33,272 nucleotides of DNA from an uncultured Bacteroidales bacterium. GTDB taxonomy: Bacteria > Bacteroidota > Bacteroidia > Bacteroidales > UBA932. Positions within the stretch are counted from its first letter, which is position 1. Each line of letters begins with the position of its first letter. Shown here one piece after another: positions 1 to 9,551 of the stretch. The notes beneath the pieces are model-generated. The model was given only the letters and a program-made list of their open reading frames with translations. It had not been told where the DNA came from and did not search any database. The stretch is taken from the NCBI GenBank assembly GCA_949300335.1, contig CASGDV010000146.1:1-33272 (forward strand), written 5' to 3'. Made by a program: the position numbers and the translations under genes.

Positions 1-120
1 CGAGTACTGAGCAGAGTCCTGACCGACAAAACCTCCATCAGAGACCTTTTCAAAGGTTCCGAAACTATCGAGGACGCGGATGATGAGACTGTTCAACTTC
101 AATTTGATTTTAAGTTTTAA
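1..120 (+). CDS. 3' end of a truncated gene, possible outer-membrane protein
   Basis: An open frame enters from the left edge and ends at a TAA at 118-120, giving 39 residues. The tail alternates polar and hydrophobic residues and finishes QLQFDFKF with a C-terminal phenylalanine, the usual end of a transmembrane beta-barrel strand recognised by the BAM machinery. The family cannot be named from so little sequence. A rho-independent terminator starts 46 bp after the stop, supporting a real gene end. The reading frame and stop are directly visible; the outer-membrane assignment is inference. Confidence 0.55.
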   Translation, partial: RVLSRVLTDKTSIRDLFKGSETIEDADDETVQLQFDFKF

Positions 121-166
121 ATTTTATTGGACACTAGTGAACAAAACGAATAAATGATGGTAATGA

Positions 167-197
167 GGGACCTCAAAAATATCTTTGGGGTCTCTTT
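167..197 (+). terminator. Rho-independent terminator after the truncated first gene
   Basis: An 11-bp stem (167-177 pairing with 184-194, two G-U pairs) encloses a 6-nt loop and is followed by a T/A-rich run (TTTATATTATTATTTT). It separates the leftmost gene from the receptor cluster. Confidence 0.65.
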
Positions 198-649
198 ATA
201 TTATTATTTTCATTAGACATTCTTCATAAAAATCACATCAAACATCGAATTCATTACAATATCGAACATTCATGATATGATATTGGACAAAACAGTAAGT
301 CACATATTCCATACCCCAAGAATACAACTGTAAAAAATACGTACTGCACATATATGATGATTCAAAATATTTAATACATTTGTAAGGTTATCCCGATACG
401 GGACGGCATCAAAACTATGAAAAACACGCGCTGTATGTGCCGTTGAATATCTTCGATGTTTACGGTAAAAGGATTTATGTTTAACAATTCAATAATCAGT
501 CTGCTAAGAGTCTGAGAGTTCATTGACAATATTTACTATCGGATTTCAAAAGAAACGTAAATTCAAATTCCATTTATCGTGGAATAACTATAGTTTCCCG
601 ACAGTCTATATTGCATCGCTTTGTTTTTAGCGGACGCCGGTTAGTCAGT
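198..649 (+). other. Long non-coding leader region upstream of the receptor cluster
   Basis: About 450 bp lie between the terminator and the receptor start. The region is AT-rich. It holds a short inverted repeat (CAATATC at 257-263 with GATATTG at 279-285), a consensus-like -7 box at 375-382, and a 32-codon open stretch at 386-484 that may be a gene remnant. No tRNA or recognised riboswitch was seen. If the 375-382 box is the promoter, the receptor mRNA has a leader of roughly 260 nt, long enough to carry regulatory structure. Confidence 0.4.
375..382 (+). promoter_or_regulatory. Possible Bacteroidota -7 promoter element for the receptor cluster
   Basis: TACATTTG matches the TAnnTTTG -7 consensus of the Bacteroidota housekeeping sigma factor. 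No good -33 TTTG was found at the expected spacing, and the element is about 270 bp from the receptor start, so the assignment is tentative. Confidence 0.3.
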
Positions 650-3631
650 ATGAAAAAATTTTTATTTCTATTTGTTCTTATTCTCGGCTTTTCAGCGGAA
701 GCCTTTGCACAGTCCTATACCTTGTCGGGAATGGTTTTGGACAAGGAAAGCGGGAAACCTGTCGAATTCGCTACAATACTGCTTACCCGGACCGAACAAT
801 GGGCGATTGCCGATGAAAACGGTGCATTCACTATCAGCAAAATACAACAGGGAACGAACGAGATAAGCATTTCATGCCTTGGCTATGTTACAGAAACAAT
901 GGAAATATCAATAACAAAGGATATTCCCGTATTTCGAATATACCTGAAGCCGGATAACCTGACTTTGGACAGTGTAGTCATCACAGCACAGGAAAACGAG
1001 AACAGTGCAACCACAAGCCGCACCATAGACAGAACGGCCCTTGACCATATCCAGATGGTGAACGTTGCGGATATTTCCGGCCTGCTTCCCGGAGGACAGA
1101 CCGTCGATCCGAACCTGACAGCAGAACATATCTTCAATATCCGCGCCGGCGCCACTACGGAAATGGGAAACGCGTCTTTCGGAACAGCCGTTGAAGTGGA
1201 TGGGGTAAGACTGTCGAACAACGCAAGTTTCGGCGACATCCGTTATGGCGTGAAAGGCGTCACTACAAACAATATTGCATCCAGCAACGTGGAATCCGTC
1301 GAAGTAATAACCGGAGTGCCTTCCGTCGAATACGGAGACATGACCTCCGGAGTCGTCAAGGTGAACACAAAAAAAGGAAAGACACCTTATATGATAACAA
1401 TGTCCACAAATCCCAATACGAAACAATTTTCGCTCAGCAAAGGATTCGGACTTGGCAACACAAGAAAAGGAGCATCCAAAGGAGTATTGAACAGCAGTAT
1501 CGAATATACAAAATCTATCAGCGACCTTGCCTCTCCATATACTTCATATGACAGGAAACAATTGACCCTGACATACAGCAACACATTCAACAACGGCATA
1601 TTGTCAGCAATGCCGCTGAGATTCTCTGTAGGAGCGACAGGAAACCTCGGAGGCATGGATTCATCGGCCGATCCTGATACCTTCAAGGATACTTTCAATA
1701 AGGGACGGGACAATGCCATAAGAGGAAACTTTTCTCTAAACTGGCTGTTGAGCAGAAGTTGGATAACGAACCTCGAGCTGAACGGGTCCGTATCCTACAG
1801 CGACAAGCGCGAACTTGTAAGGACAAACTACTCCAGTTCATCCAGCACTGTCGCCCTTCACGGGACGTCGGAAGGCTATTTCGTCGGGAAAGATTATTCC
1901 GAGGACCCGGACGCTGCAATAATAATGATACCGCCGGGATACTGGTACAATACCATGGGAATAGACGACAGGCCGCTGAACTACAAGATAGCCTTGAAGG
2001 CGAATTGGGCAAAGCAGCTGGGAAATATCAACAACAAAATCAAGATAGGAGCCGACTGGTCTGGTGACGGCAACTTCGGCATAGGCGAATATTCCGAAGA
2101 TTTTGCAACAGCGCCTACATTCCGTGAATGGAGATACTGCGATGTTCCTTTCATGAACAACCTGGCCGCATACCTTGAGGACAATATAACGATACCTATC
2201 GGAAAGACACGGCTGAATATCATTGCCGGCTTGAGAAATGACAATACATTCATAAGGAATTCGGTATACGGCACGACAAGCAGTCTTTCTCCGAGGTTCA
2301 ACATGAAGTATACAATTTTCTCGCCCAAGGACAGACGGAAGAATACCGTCAAGGAACTATCGTTCAGGGGCAGCTGGGGTATGGCTGTCAAACAACCGTC
2401 CTTTTCGGTACTCTATCCTGAACCAAGCTATAACGATATACAGACCTTTTCCCCGACTTCGGCATCGGACGCATCGGCATACTACACCTATTATATACTT
2501 CCGCGTACAATCGAATACAATCCGGCACTGAAATGGCAGCGGAACAACATGTCGGAAATCGGGATGGACATAGACATAGACGGATACAGGATATCGCTTG
2601 CGGGATATTACAACAGAACTACCAATGCATATTACATCGCAAACAAATATGACAAGTTCGCATACAATTATACGAACACGAATGCTCTGGAATCCTGCCC
2701 TATACCTGTGGATAACAGAGGATACAATGTAGACAACAAGACAGGAATCGTGACGGTATATGACAAGACGGGAGCACTGCCGTCCTATGAACTGGCATAT
2801 ACGACAAAAGAAAGATTCTCTACGGGAAGCTATGCTTCGAATTCACCGTCTCCGATAACACGCTACGGTTTGGAATGGATAATAGACTTCAAGCGGATCA
2901 AACCTATAAACACGACAATCCGTCTCGACGGGTCGTTCTACTCATATTATGGTTTGGAAACGGAGATAAGACCGTATTATGCCGGGAACTGGCTCATGTC
3001 GGATTCAAGTCCGTACAGATATATAGGATACTACATCGAAGATTCGGGATCATCAAACGGAAGGGAATCACGGTCAATCAATACAAATCTTACGATAACG
3101 ACCCATATTCCGTCTGTCAGGATGATTATATCAATGAAGATCGAGGCATCCCTTCTTTCATACAACAGGTATCTGAGCGAGGGAAAGAACGGCCAGCAGT
3201 GTACATACGTCATTTCCGACAAAAACGACATATTGTCCATTCAGGAAGGAGCGTCCATATACGACGGTGAACATTACACGGTAACATTCCCTCTTTATTA
3301 CACAAGCTACGATGATCCGACACCGAGAAACTACCTGGAGGATCTCAAGGCCGCCCGCCAAAATGACCCGGTAAAATACAACGATCTAAGCAAAATGGCT
3401 ACGGTAAACAATTTTCTGTACTATTTCAAGAAAGATTATATATCCCCGTATTATTCCGCAAATCTGAGTGTAACCAAGGAAATCGGGGACATTGCCTCCA
3501 TCTCGTTCTATGCGAACAATTTCTTCAACAATCTCGGACAGGTATATTCAAGCAGAAGCGGGACTTATTCTTCTGTGATGTCATACGTACCGGCTTTTTA
3601 CTACGGCCTCTCGCTAAGGCTGAAATTCTGA
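650..3631 (+). CDS. TonB-dependent outer-membrane receptor with carboxypeptidase-regulatory-like N-terminal domain
   Basis: This is a 993-residue outer-membrane active transporter. A signal peptide (MKKFLFLFVLILGF..., cleavage near AEAFA) starts at the ATG at 650. An in-frame TTG 39 bp upstream gives a longer frame but places hydrophilic residues before the signal peptide, so I reject it. Residues about 22-105 form a CarboxypepD_reg-like domain, followed by the segment LDSVVITA, which resembles the family's TonB-box region, and a plug domain to about residue 235 (ending around GVPSVEYGDMTSGVVKVNT). The rest is aromatic-rich and repetitive as expected for a 22-strand barrel, and the last residue is Phe. 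No SusD partner follows; a DUF4876-like lipoprotein starts 43 bp downstream instead, which argues against a glycan-utilisation locus. The substrate is unknown. The M16 protease and Fe-S protein in the same cluster make a metal- or protein-bound ligand plausible (inference). Confidence 0.93.
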   Translation: MKKFLFLFVLILGFSAEAFAQSYTLSGMVLDKESGKPVEFATILLTRTEQWAIADENGAFTISKIQQGTNEISISCLGYVTETMEISITKDIPVFRIYLKPDNLTLDSVVITAQENENSATTSRTIDRTALDHIQMVNVADISGLLPGGQTVDPNLTAEHIFNIRAGATTEMGNASFGTAVEVDGVRLSNNASFGDIRYGVKGVTTNNIASSNVESVEVITGVPSVEYGDMTSGVVKVNTKKGKTPYMITMSTNPNTKQFSLSKGFGLGNTRKGASKGVLNSSIEYTKSISDLASPYTSYDRKQLTLTYSNTFNNGILSAMPLRFSVGATGNLGGMDSSADPDTFKDTFNKGRDNAIRGNFSLNWLLSRSWITNLELNGSVSYSDKRELVRTNYSSSSSTVALHGTSEGYFVGKDYSEDPDAAIIMIPPGYWYNTMGIDDRPLNYKIALKANWAKQLGNINNKIKIGADWSGDGNFGIGEYSEDFATAPTFREWRYCDVPFMNNLAAYLEDNITIPIGKTRLNIIAGLRNDNTFIRNSVYGTTSSLSPRFNMKYTIFSPKDRRKNTVKELSFRGSWGMAVKQPSFSVLYPEPSYNDIQTFSPTSASDASAYYTYYILPRTIEYNPALKWQRNNMSEIGMDIDIDGYRISLAGYYNRTTNAYYIANKYDKFAYNYTNTNALESCPIPVDNRGYNVDNKTGIVTVYDKTGALPSYELAYTTKERFSTGSYASNSPSPITRYGLEWIIDFKRIKPINTTIRLDGSFYSYYGLETEIRPYYAGNWLMSDSSPYRYIGYYIEDSGSSNGRESRSINTNLTITTHIPSVRMIISMKIEASLLSYNRYLSEGKNGQQCTYVISDKNDILSIQEGASIYDGEHYTVTFPLYYTSYDDPTPRNYLEDLKAARQNDPVKYNDLSKMATVNNFLYYFKKDYISPYYSANLSVTKEIGDIASISFYANNFFNNLGQVYSSRSGTYSSVMSYVPAFYYGLSLRLKF

Positions 3632-3674
3632 AATCAAATCCCCAAAACATATGTTAAATAAAATCTTTAAAGTT

Positions 3675-4967
3675 ATGAAAAAGACACTATTATTAATCAT
3701 CGCCATCATGTTCGCGGTCATATCCTGCGAAAAGACGAACAACAAACTCTCGACTGTGACAATTTCCGTACAGTCGGACAACAGTGAACTGGACATTGAA
3801 GGAATAGATGTCACTCTCAGGGATCTGAACGGTTCCACAAAATATGTGGAGACGACCGATGCATCGGGACAGGCTACGTTCACAGTACCTGGAGGTGCAT
3901 ATGAGGCATCCGCTTCAACCAACCTCGGAACAAAATTGTACAACGGAGTAAACACTTCGATAAATGTGACCTCAGGCAACGATGAAACATTCGTACTCAA
4001 ACTTGAGGAAAGCAATGCCAGCCCAATAGTCATCAAGGAACTCTATATCGGAGGCTGTCCGAAAGATGATGCAAGCGGTACATTCTCCTATGATGCATAT
4101 GTTATCCTATACAATAACACAAGTTCTCCTGTAGACGCCAGCGACGTATGCTTTGCATTCTGCTCACCTTTCAACAGCGGTTCCACAAGCAAATATCTGG
4201 TTGACGGAAAGCTCAGCTATGAAGCTGAAGGATGGCTTCCTGCAGGTTATGCCATCTGGTGGTTCGACACCAACGTTATTATCGAACCTTACTCACAGAT
4301 AGTTGTATCTATCTTCGGTGCAATAGACCATACACAGACCTATTCGAATTCAGTTGACCTCAGCAATGGGGAATACTACTGCATGTATGATCCGGAATCA
4401 GGATTCAACAATACGTCCAGATATCCAGCACCGAGCGCAGCCATACCTGCCAGCCACTATCTCAAGACATACCGTTACGGTCTTGGAAATGCTTGGCCTC
4501 TATCCACCATTTCTCCGGCATTCTTCATTCTCAGCCACAATGACATGAAAACGTATTCCAGCACAACAGCCAATTATGATTACACAGAAAACGCTTCTCT
4601 TCCTAATACCAAAATCCAGATGGATTGGGTTCTTGACGGCGTTGATGTGTTCTCGACAAATACGATAGAAAAGAACGGAAAACGTTTCCCTTCTGCGATA
4701 GATGCAGGCTACGTGCTGTTTACGAATAAATTGGGACACACTGTATACAGAAATGTCGATAAGGAAGCAACAGAAGCAATAGAAGGCAACAAGGATAAAC
4801 TTGTCTATAATTATGCCGGCGGTACTGAAAACGAAGAAGGTTCTACAGATCCTTCCGGAATCGATGCCGAAGCTTCAATTGCTAACGGAGCCATCATCAT
4901 CTATAAGGATACCAATAATTCAAGCAACGATTTCCACCAGAGAGCGAAGGCTTCGCTGAGGAAATAA
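3675..4967 (+). CDS. DUF4876-like surface or periplasmic lipoprotein
   Basis: Starting at the ATG at 3675, the 430-residue product begins with a lipoprotein signal (MKKTLLLIIAIMFAVISC) with the lipobox Cys at about residue 18. An ATG 24 bp upstream (3651) is possible but would add MLNKIFKV before the signal. Residues about 27-85 look like a transthyretin/carboxypeptidase-regulatory beta-sandwich, including TTDASGQATFTVPGG. The following part (IKELYIGG, then YDAYVILYNNTSSPVDAS) resembles the lamin-tail-domain pattern used in extracellular proteins. The family, as I recognise it, is a Bacteroidota domain of unknown function found beside TonB receptors. I infer a receptor-associated binding lipoprotein, in the position a SusD protein would occupy. 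The family name is from memory; the lipoprotein signal and gene order are directly visible. Confidence 0.75.
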   Translation: MKKTLLLIIAIMFAVISCEKTNNKLSTVTISVQSDNSELDIEGIDVTLRDLNGSTKYVETTDASGQATFTVPGGAYEASASTNLGTKLYNGVNTSINVTSGNDETFVLKLEESNASPIVIKELYIGGCPKDDASGTFSYDAYVILYNNTSSPVDASDVCFAFCSPFNSGSTSKYLVDGKLSYEAEGWLPAGYAIWWFDTNVIIEPYSQIVVSIFGAIDHTQTYSNSVDLSNGEYYCMYDPESGFNNTSRYPAPSAAIPASHYLKTYRYGLGNAWPLSTISPAFFILSHNDMKTYSSTTANYDYTENASLPNTKIQMDWVLDGVDVFSTNTIEKNGKRFPSAIDAGYVLFTNKLGHTVYRNVDKEATEAIEGNKDKLVYNYAGGTENEEGSTDPSGIDAEASIANGAIIIYKDTNNSSNDFHQRAKASLRK

Positions 4968-5024
4968 CATCATACGCAGGGGGACGGAGAATCTTATAAC
5001 TTCATTGAATAAAAATTTATCGGC

Positions 5025-6626
5025 ATGAAAGCATATTTGACAGCCTTTATACTGCTGGCTGCAGTTGTTTCGGCGGAACATCCGTCAAACGGACAGATCA
5101 AGAGGAGCATTCAGGATTTCGACTTCATCATGGACAGCAATCCATGGCTGACCTCTTCGAACGCCGCCGGACTGCATACGCTGCAGACTGACAGGACTTC
5201 TGCCGTCAATGTTTTGTTCAATAAGGAAAACGGAGGATTCATGGGAACGGACGAATCGGCTGACATGTTCAATGCCGGGGTTTCCACGGAATCATTCGTA
5301 AGGATATCTCCGAAAATCTCATTCAGCGGCAAGATGTCATACTCTTACAACTACGGGAAAGATATGGGGGGAAACATACTTATGTTCCCCTCATACAATC
5401 CCTTGAATTTTGTCGAAAATACAGATACGACCCAAGGTGTCAAGATACGCGAACTGTATCAGATAGCGGGTGGTATTTCCTATAAATTCAATGAAAAGTG
5501 GGCCATCGGTGCCAATGTCGACTACATCAGCGGAAACCAGGCGAAACGGAAGGACCCTCGTTACCAAAGCATGTGGATGGACATAGACCTCAGCGCCGGT
5601 GCAAGGTTTGCACCGGGAAAAAATTTCGCATTGGGACTGAACGGAATATACAGGAAAACATTGGAATATCTCAAAGGCGGAATTTACGGAACCACTGACA
5701 AACAGTACTTCACTTTTGTAGATTACGGCAGTTTCTACGGCAAACGGGAATTCCTCGAGTCGAACAATGGATACATCCTTAAGAGTGAACAAAGGCCTAT
5801 TTTCAACAATTTTTACGGCGGCTCCGTCCAGATAGAGACAGGAGACAGAATCAAACTTGTAAATGAGCTCACATTCCTTATAAGAGACGGATACTTCGGA
5901 CGCAAGGCTTCCTCTTTTGTTACATATTTTGAAAACTCCGGATATGTGGCTTCATATGAAGGAAACCTTCTCATCAGAAAAGGAAATAACCTCCACAAGG
6001 TTTACCTTGAGGGTTCGTATGAAAAAATGTCCAATTTCGAAAACAGCTACAGATACCTGAATAATCCCGGAGAGGCGACGGTCGTTGAATACTATGCTCA
6101 AAAGCAAGTGCTTGACAAAAATATCGTGAACGGGAACATAGGTTACAGAGGATATCTTGGAATAGACAATCTCAGGCCTTCATGGGAATACGGCATTGAC
6201 GCGACCGGATCATACACCGGTTCGGAAACCACAATTTACCCGTATTACAGACTGCAGACCATAGCGACAGTCTCCGTAGACATCAGCGGGCTTAAGAACA
6301 TCATTTCCGGAAAAAACATATACACGATAGGTCTGAACGCAATCTATGGAATGGGATTCGGCACCAAAAATGAAGACGGTTCATATGCGAGCACATCATC
6401 CGATGCTCAGAGGTCTTCTGACACCAATCTGAACTGGGACTTCGAATACAAGACTGCAGGGCGCGTGACCGGACAGATTTGCTTCAGATATACAAGATTG
6501 TTCAGCGACAAGTTTTCAGGATTCATAAACATCGCCGACTCGTATACACAGGCATTGCAGAAGCCTGAATTCATGCCTGAAAGTTACAGGAACATATTTA
6601 CACTGACTCTGGGATGCTCTTTCTAG
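5025..6626 (+). CDS. DUF6850-like outer-membrane beta-barrel protein
   Basis: The product is 533 residues, with a signal peptide (MKAYLTAFILLAAVVSAEH) at an ATG 57 bp after the preceding stop. The mature part is rich in alternating aromatic/polar strands with Gly/Tyr turns and ends in LTLGCSF, a C-terminal Phe typical of barrel proteins. It has no plug domain or TonB box, so it is not a second TonB receptor. I recognise the arrangement receptor, DUF4876, DUF6850 as recurrent in Bacteroidota, but no function is known to me. Possible roles are a passive pore, a secretion or assembly partner, or a structural partner of the receptor. The barrel prediction is strong; the family name is from memory. 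Confidence 0.72.
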   Translation: MKAYLTAFILLAAVVSAEHPSNGQIKRSIQDFDFIMDSNPWLTSSNAAGLHTLQTDRTSAVNVLFNKENGGFMGTDESADMFNAGVSTESFVRISPKISFSGKMSYSYNYGKDMGGNILMFPSYNPLNFVENTDTTQGVKIRELYQIAGGISYKFNEKWAIGANVDYISGNQAKRKDPRYQSMWMDIDLSAGARFAPGKNFALGLNGIYRKTLEYLKGGIYGTTDKQYFTFVDYGSFYGKREFLESNNGYILKSEQRPIFNNFYGGSVQIETGDRIKLVNELTFLIRDGYFGRKASSFVTYFENSGYVASYEGNLLIRKGNNLHKVYLEGSYEKMSNFENSYRYLNNPGEATVVEYYAQKQVLDKNIVNGNIGYRGYLGIDNLRPSWEYGIDATGSYTGSETTIYPYYRLQTIATVSVDISGLKNIISGKNIYTIGLNAIYGMGFGTKNEDGSYASTSSDAQRSSDTNLNWDFEYKTAGRVTGQICFRYTRLFSDKFSGFINIADSYTQALQKPEFMPESYRNIFTLTLGCSF

Positions 6627-6685
6627 AATCACATATTTTTTAAATCACTTCCAAAAAAACAATAAAGGGTAATTAAATTTTCACA

Positions 6686-9511
6686 ATGAAAACTCGTCTC
6701 AAATCCATTATCACGATTCTGTCTCTGTGCTGCATCTGTCAAGGCATCAGCGCACAGACCGTCATTCCGAATGACAAGGAAACGATTATCGGCAAACTTG
6801 ACAACGGCATGACATATTATTTACGGCACAATGCAAATCCTGCAGGTTGTGCCGATTTTTATATTGTCCACAACGTAGGAGCCCTTCAGGAAGAAGACAG
6901 TCAGAACGGACTTGCACATTTCCTTGAGCACATGGCGTTCAACGGGACAAAACATTACCCTGAGAAGACCCTGCTTGAATTCCTTGCAAAAGAAGGAGTA
7001 CGTTTCGGATATAATGTAAATGCATATACGTCCAAAAACGAAACCGTGTATAATATATCCGATGTTCCTCTGGTAAGGGAAAGTTTCGTCGACTCGGTAC
7101 TTATGATTCTGCATGACTGGTCATGCGACATTTCATGCGAGCAGGATGCTCTTGATGCCGAAAGAGGAGTCATAAGCGAAGAATGGAGAAGAAGGGATGA
7201 CACAAGGATGAGAATGGCCATGAAACAGATGAACCTTACATACAGGGGTTCCAAACACACGCAAAGATCGGTTCTCGGAACCCTTGAAGTGATAAACGGT
7301 TTCAAACGCCAGGACATTCTTGATTTCTATCACAAATGGTACAGACCGGACCTGCAGGCCATCATCGTGGTCGGAGACTTCAATGCAGACGAAATGGAGA
7401 AAAGGGTCAGAAGGCTTTTCTCCGATATCCCGGCAGTAGAAAACCCTGCACCGAAAGAGGAATATACAATACCGCATCTTACGGAGCCTCTCATTGAGCA
7501 TATGACTGATCCGGAGATCAAATACATGACCCTCAAGGTTATTCATAAGCAGCCTTTCCCTACATGGGAAGAGCGTGGCACGGATATCTATCTCAAGGAT
7601 CTGAACACGCGCCAGATTGTTTCAACCATAGTCGAGGAACGTTTCCGCAAGGCAGCCCAGAAAGCAGACAGCCCTGTAAAAAACGCCATACTGGTAACGA
7701 GTCCGTCCGGAGTCGACTTCTACCAGTCGATGTTCACCATATCTCCTAAGAACGAAGACCTGTTCGATGAAACGGTTGCCTTCTATACAAGAGAGATGAA
7801 ACGTGTTCTCGAATACGGAATAAGCGAAGACGAATTCAATGCGGCAAAGGATCTTGTAGCAAAGAAATACAGACTCAACACATCAATGTCCGATTCGGAC
7901 GTAAGGAACAGGGACATAGTAAATTTCTGCAAGGAAAATTTCCTGAGAAACATACCTTGCGTATTCCCAACCGAATATAAGGTATTGCAGAAGAAGGCAC
8001 TTGAAGAAGTGACATATGATGAAGCACAGAGTTATGTGGAGAAGATGTTCGGCGAGAGCGAAAAGATCTACTCATGCAGCATAAACGATTCGAAAATAGA
8101 AAAACTTCCGTCAAAAGAAAGAATCATCGAGATAATGGAGGAAACCGGAAAGGAAGTAGTTGATCCGGAATTCATCACATACGAGAAACTGGACCTCAGC
8201 ACCGATCCTGAAGCAGGTACAATAACTAAAACCGGCAAGATAAAAGGATATGAAGGTGAAATCTGGACATTGAGCAACGGAGCAAAGGTATACTGGATCC
8301 CGTCTGCTCCCGTACAGGCCGACAATCATCTAGCAATGACCATGCATTTCGAGACAGGATACAGCGCCTTCCCTCAGGACAAGATAGGAACCTCGATATG
8401 TGCGAAATCCTATATTGAAAGATATGTCGGCCTCTCGAACATGGACAACAGCGAACTCAGGAACGCCCCTGGAATCGACGGAATCACCATCAACTCGCGC
8501 ATATACAGAAAAAATGCATCGGTAACTCTCCTTTCTGATGAAAAAGGTGTTGAAAACAGTTTCAAAATGATATATCTGAAGCTGACGCAGCCTAATTTCT
8601 CAGACGAAAGGACTTTCGGAAAATTCAAGAGGGACAATTACAGTAACATGAAACAGGACAAGAGCAACACTGACCTGTTCAATGTGGAATTCGAAAAAGC
8701 CAAGTATGGAGACTATCCATGGCTTGTAGATCTTGGTACTTCAGATATCAGCGGTCTTGACATTGATTTCGTAAAAAAAATATATGAAGCCTGCTTCACC
8801 GATTTCAAGAACATGACGGTATACGTCTGCAGCGATTTGGACAAGGACGAAATCAAAGGCCTTGTGGAAAAATATATCGCGTCCCTGAAAACAGACTATG
8901 CAGTCAAAAAAGCCAAAGAACAGCCAATGCTCCCGGTATACCGGAAAACAACGGTTCTGGACAAAACATACCCGGTAGCGAGCGTAGTCAAGAGTGAAGT
9001 CAACTACTACTTCAGCTGCAAGGCCAAGGAGACAACGGAAATGTCTTTGACAATAGATATTCTCGACTATATAATGTCTGCAAGATGCCTCAATCAGATA
9101 AGAGAAGCAAGAGGCGGTACATATCATGTAAGCTACAGTACGGAAAGATACCCTGACAAACGTGACATCTTGGAATCTGTGGTATTCTTCCAGACCAGGC
9201 CTGAAATGACAGACATTCTGGTATCCGATGTAGACATTCTCATGAAGGAAATGGCGGCCGACGGCCCGACATCCGACGAAATGGATGCGGCAGTGAAGTA
9301 TCTCATTAAGAGAGACGGAGAAAACAATGCCAAAAACGCGAACTCTATCGGAGCAAAACTTGACGAATGCATAAGTTACGTGAAATACGGCGTCGAGTAT
9401 GATTTCGACTACAAATCCATGGTGGAAAGCATCACTAAAGAAGACGTGAGGAAACTTGCGGAAAAACTTTACAACGGCAATAAACTCGTTTCCATTTACA
9501 GGGAACTGTAA
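6686..9511 (+). CDS. Secreted M16 family zinc metalloprotease (PqqL/FusC-like layout)
   Basis: This 941-residue protein has a signal peptide (MKTRLKSIITILSLCCICQGISAQ). The inverted zinc motif HFLEH is at residues 78-82, and the third zinc ligand is Glu159 in DAERGVISEEW, 77 residues beyond the motif as expected for M16. The length and the duplicated N- and C-terminal M16 halves in one chain match the periplasmic single-chain subgroup (pitrilysin, PqqL, FusC). The second half has no HxxEH, as usual; the segment around residues 790-810 (LNQIREARGGTYHVSYS) carries the conserved R/Y substrate-binding region. M16 enzymes form a clam-shell chamber that degrades peptides or small unfolded proteins. 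In Pectobacterium, FusC cleaves imported ferredoxin. Position inside a TonB-receptor operon suggests it processes the imported ligand. Protease identity is secure; the substrate is inference. Confidence 0.93.
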   Translation: MKTRLKSIITILSLCCICQGISAQTVIPNDKETIIGKLDNGMTYYLRHNANPAGCADFYIVHNVGALQEEDSQNGLAHFLEHMAFNGTKHYPEKTLLEFLAKEGVRFGYNVNAYTSKNETVYNISDVPLVRESFVDSVLMILHDWSCDISCEQDALDAERGVISEEWRRRDDTRMRMAMKQMNLTYRGSKHTQRSVLGTLEVINGFKRQDILDFYHKWYRPDLQAIIVVGDFNADEMEKRVRRLFSDIPAVENPAPKEEYTIPHLTEPLIEHMTDPEIKYMTLKVIHKQPFPTWEERGTDIYLKDLNTRQIVSTIVEERFRKAAQKADSPVKNAILVTSPSGVDFYQSMFTISPKNEDLFDETVAFYTREMKRVLEYGISEDEFNAAKDLVAKKYRLNTSMSDSDVRNRDIVNFCKENFLRNIPCVFPTEYKVLQKKALEEVTYDEAQSYVEKMFGESEKIYSCSINDSKIEKLPSKERIIEIMEETGKEVVDPEFITYEKLDLSTDPEAGTITKTGKIKGYEGEIWTLSNGAKVYWIPSAPVQADNHLAMTMHFETGYSAFPQDKIGTSICAKSYIERYVGLSNMDNSELRNAPGIDGITINSRIYRKNASVTLLSDEKGVENSFKMIYLKLTQPNFSDERTFGKFKRDNYSNMKQDKSNTDLFNVEFEKAKYGDYPWLVDLGTSDISGLDIDFVKKIYEACFTDFKNMTVYVCSDLDKDEIKGLVEKYIASLKTDYAVKKAKEQPMLPVYRKTTVLDKTYPVASVVKSEVNYYFSCKAKETTEMSLTIDILDYIMSARCLNQIREARGGTYHVSYSTERYPDKRDILESVVFFQTRPEMTDILVSDVDILMKEMAADGPTSDEMDAAVKYLIKRDGENNAKNANSIGAKLDECISYVKYGVEYDFDYKSMVESITKEDVRKLAEKLYNGNKLVSIYREL

Positions 9512-9551
9512 CTGAATAATAATAACACATAACAAAAATCCTGATTTTCTT

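Noticed and set aside
611-649. Upstream TTG start for the TonB receptor
   Set aside because: It adds 13 mostly hydrophilic residues before a complete signal peptide that starts with ATG and MKK at 650.
650-4967. Receptor pair considered as a SusC/SusD polysaccharide-utilisation locus
   Set aside because: The lipoprotein lacks SusD TPR-type helical features and no glycoside hydrolase, sulfatase or HTCS regulator is present; peptidases and an Fe-S protein accompany it instead.
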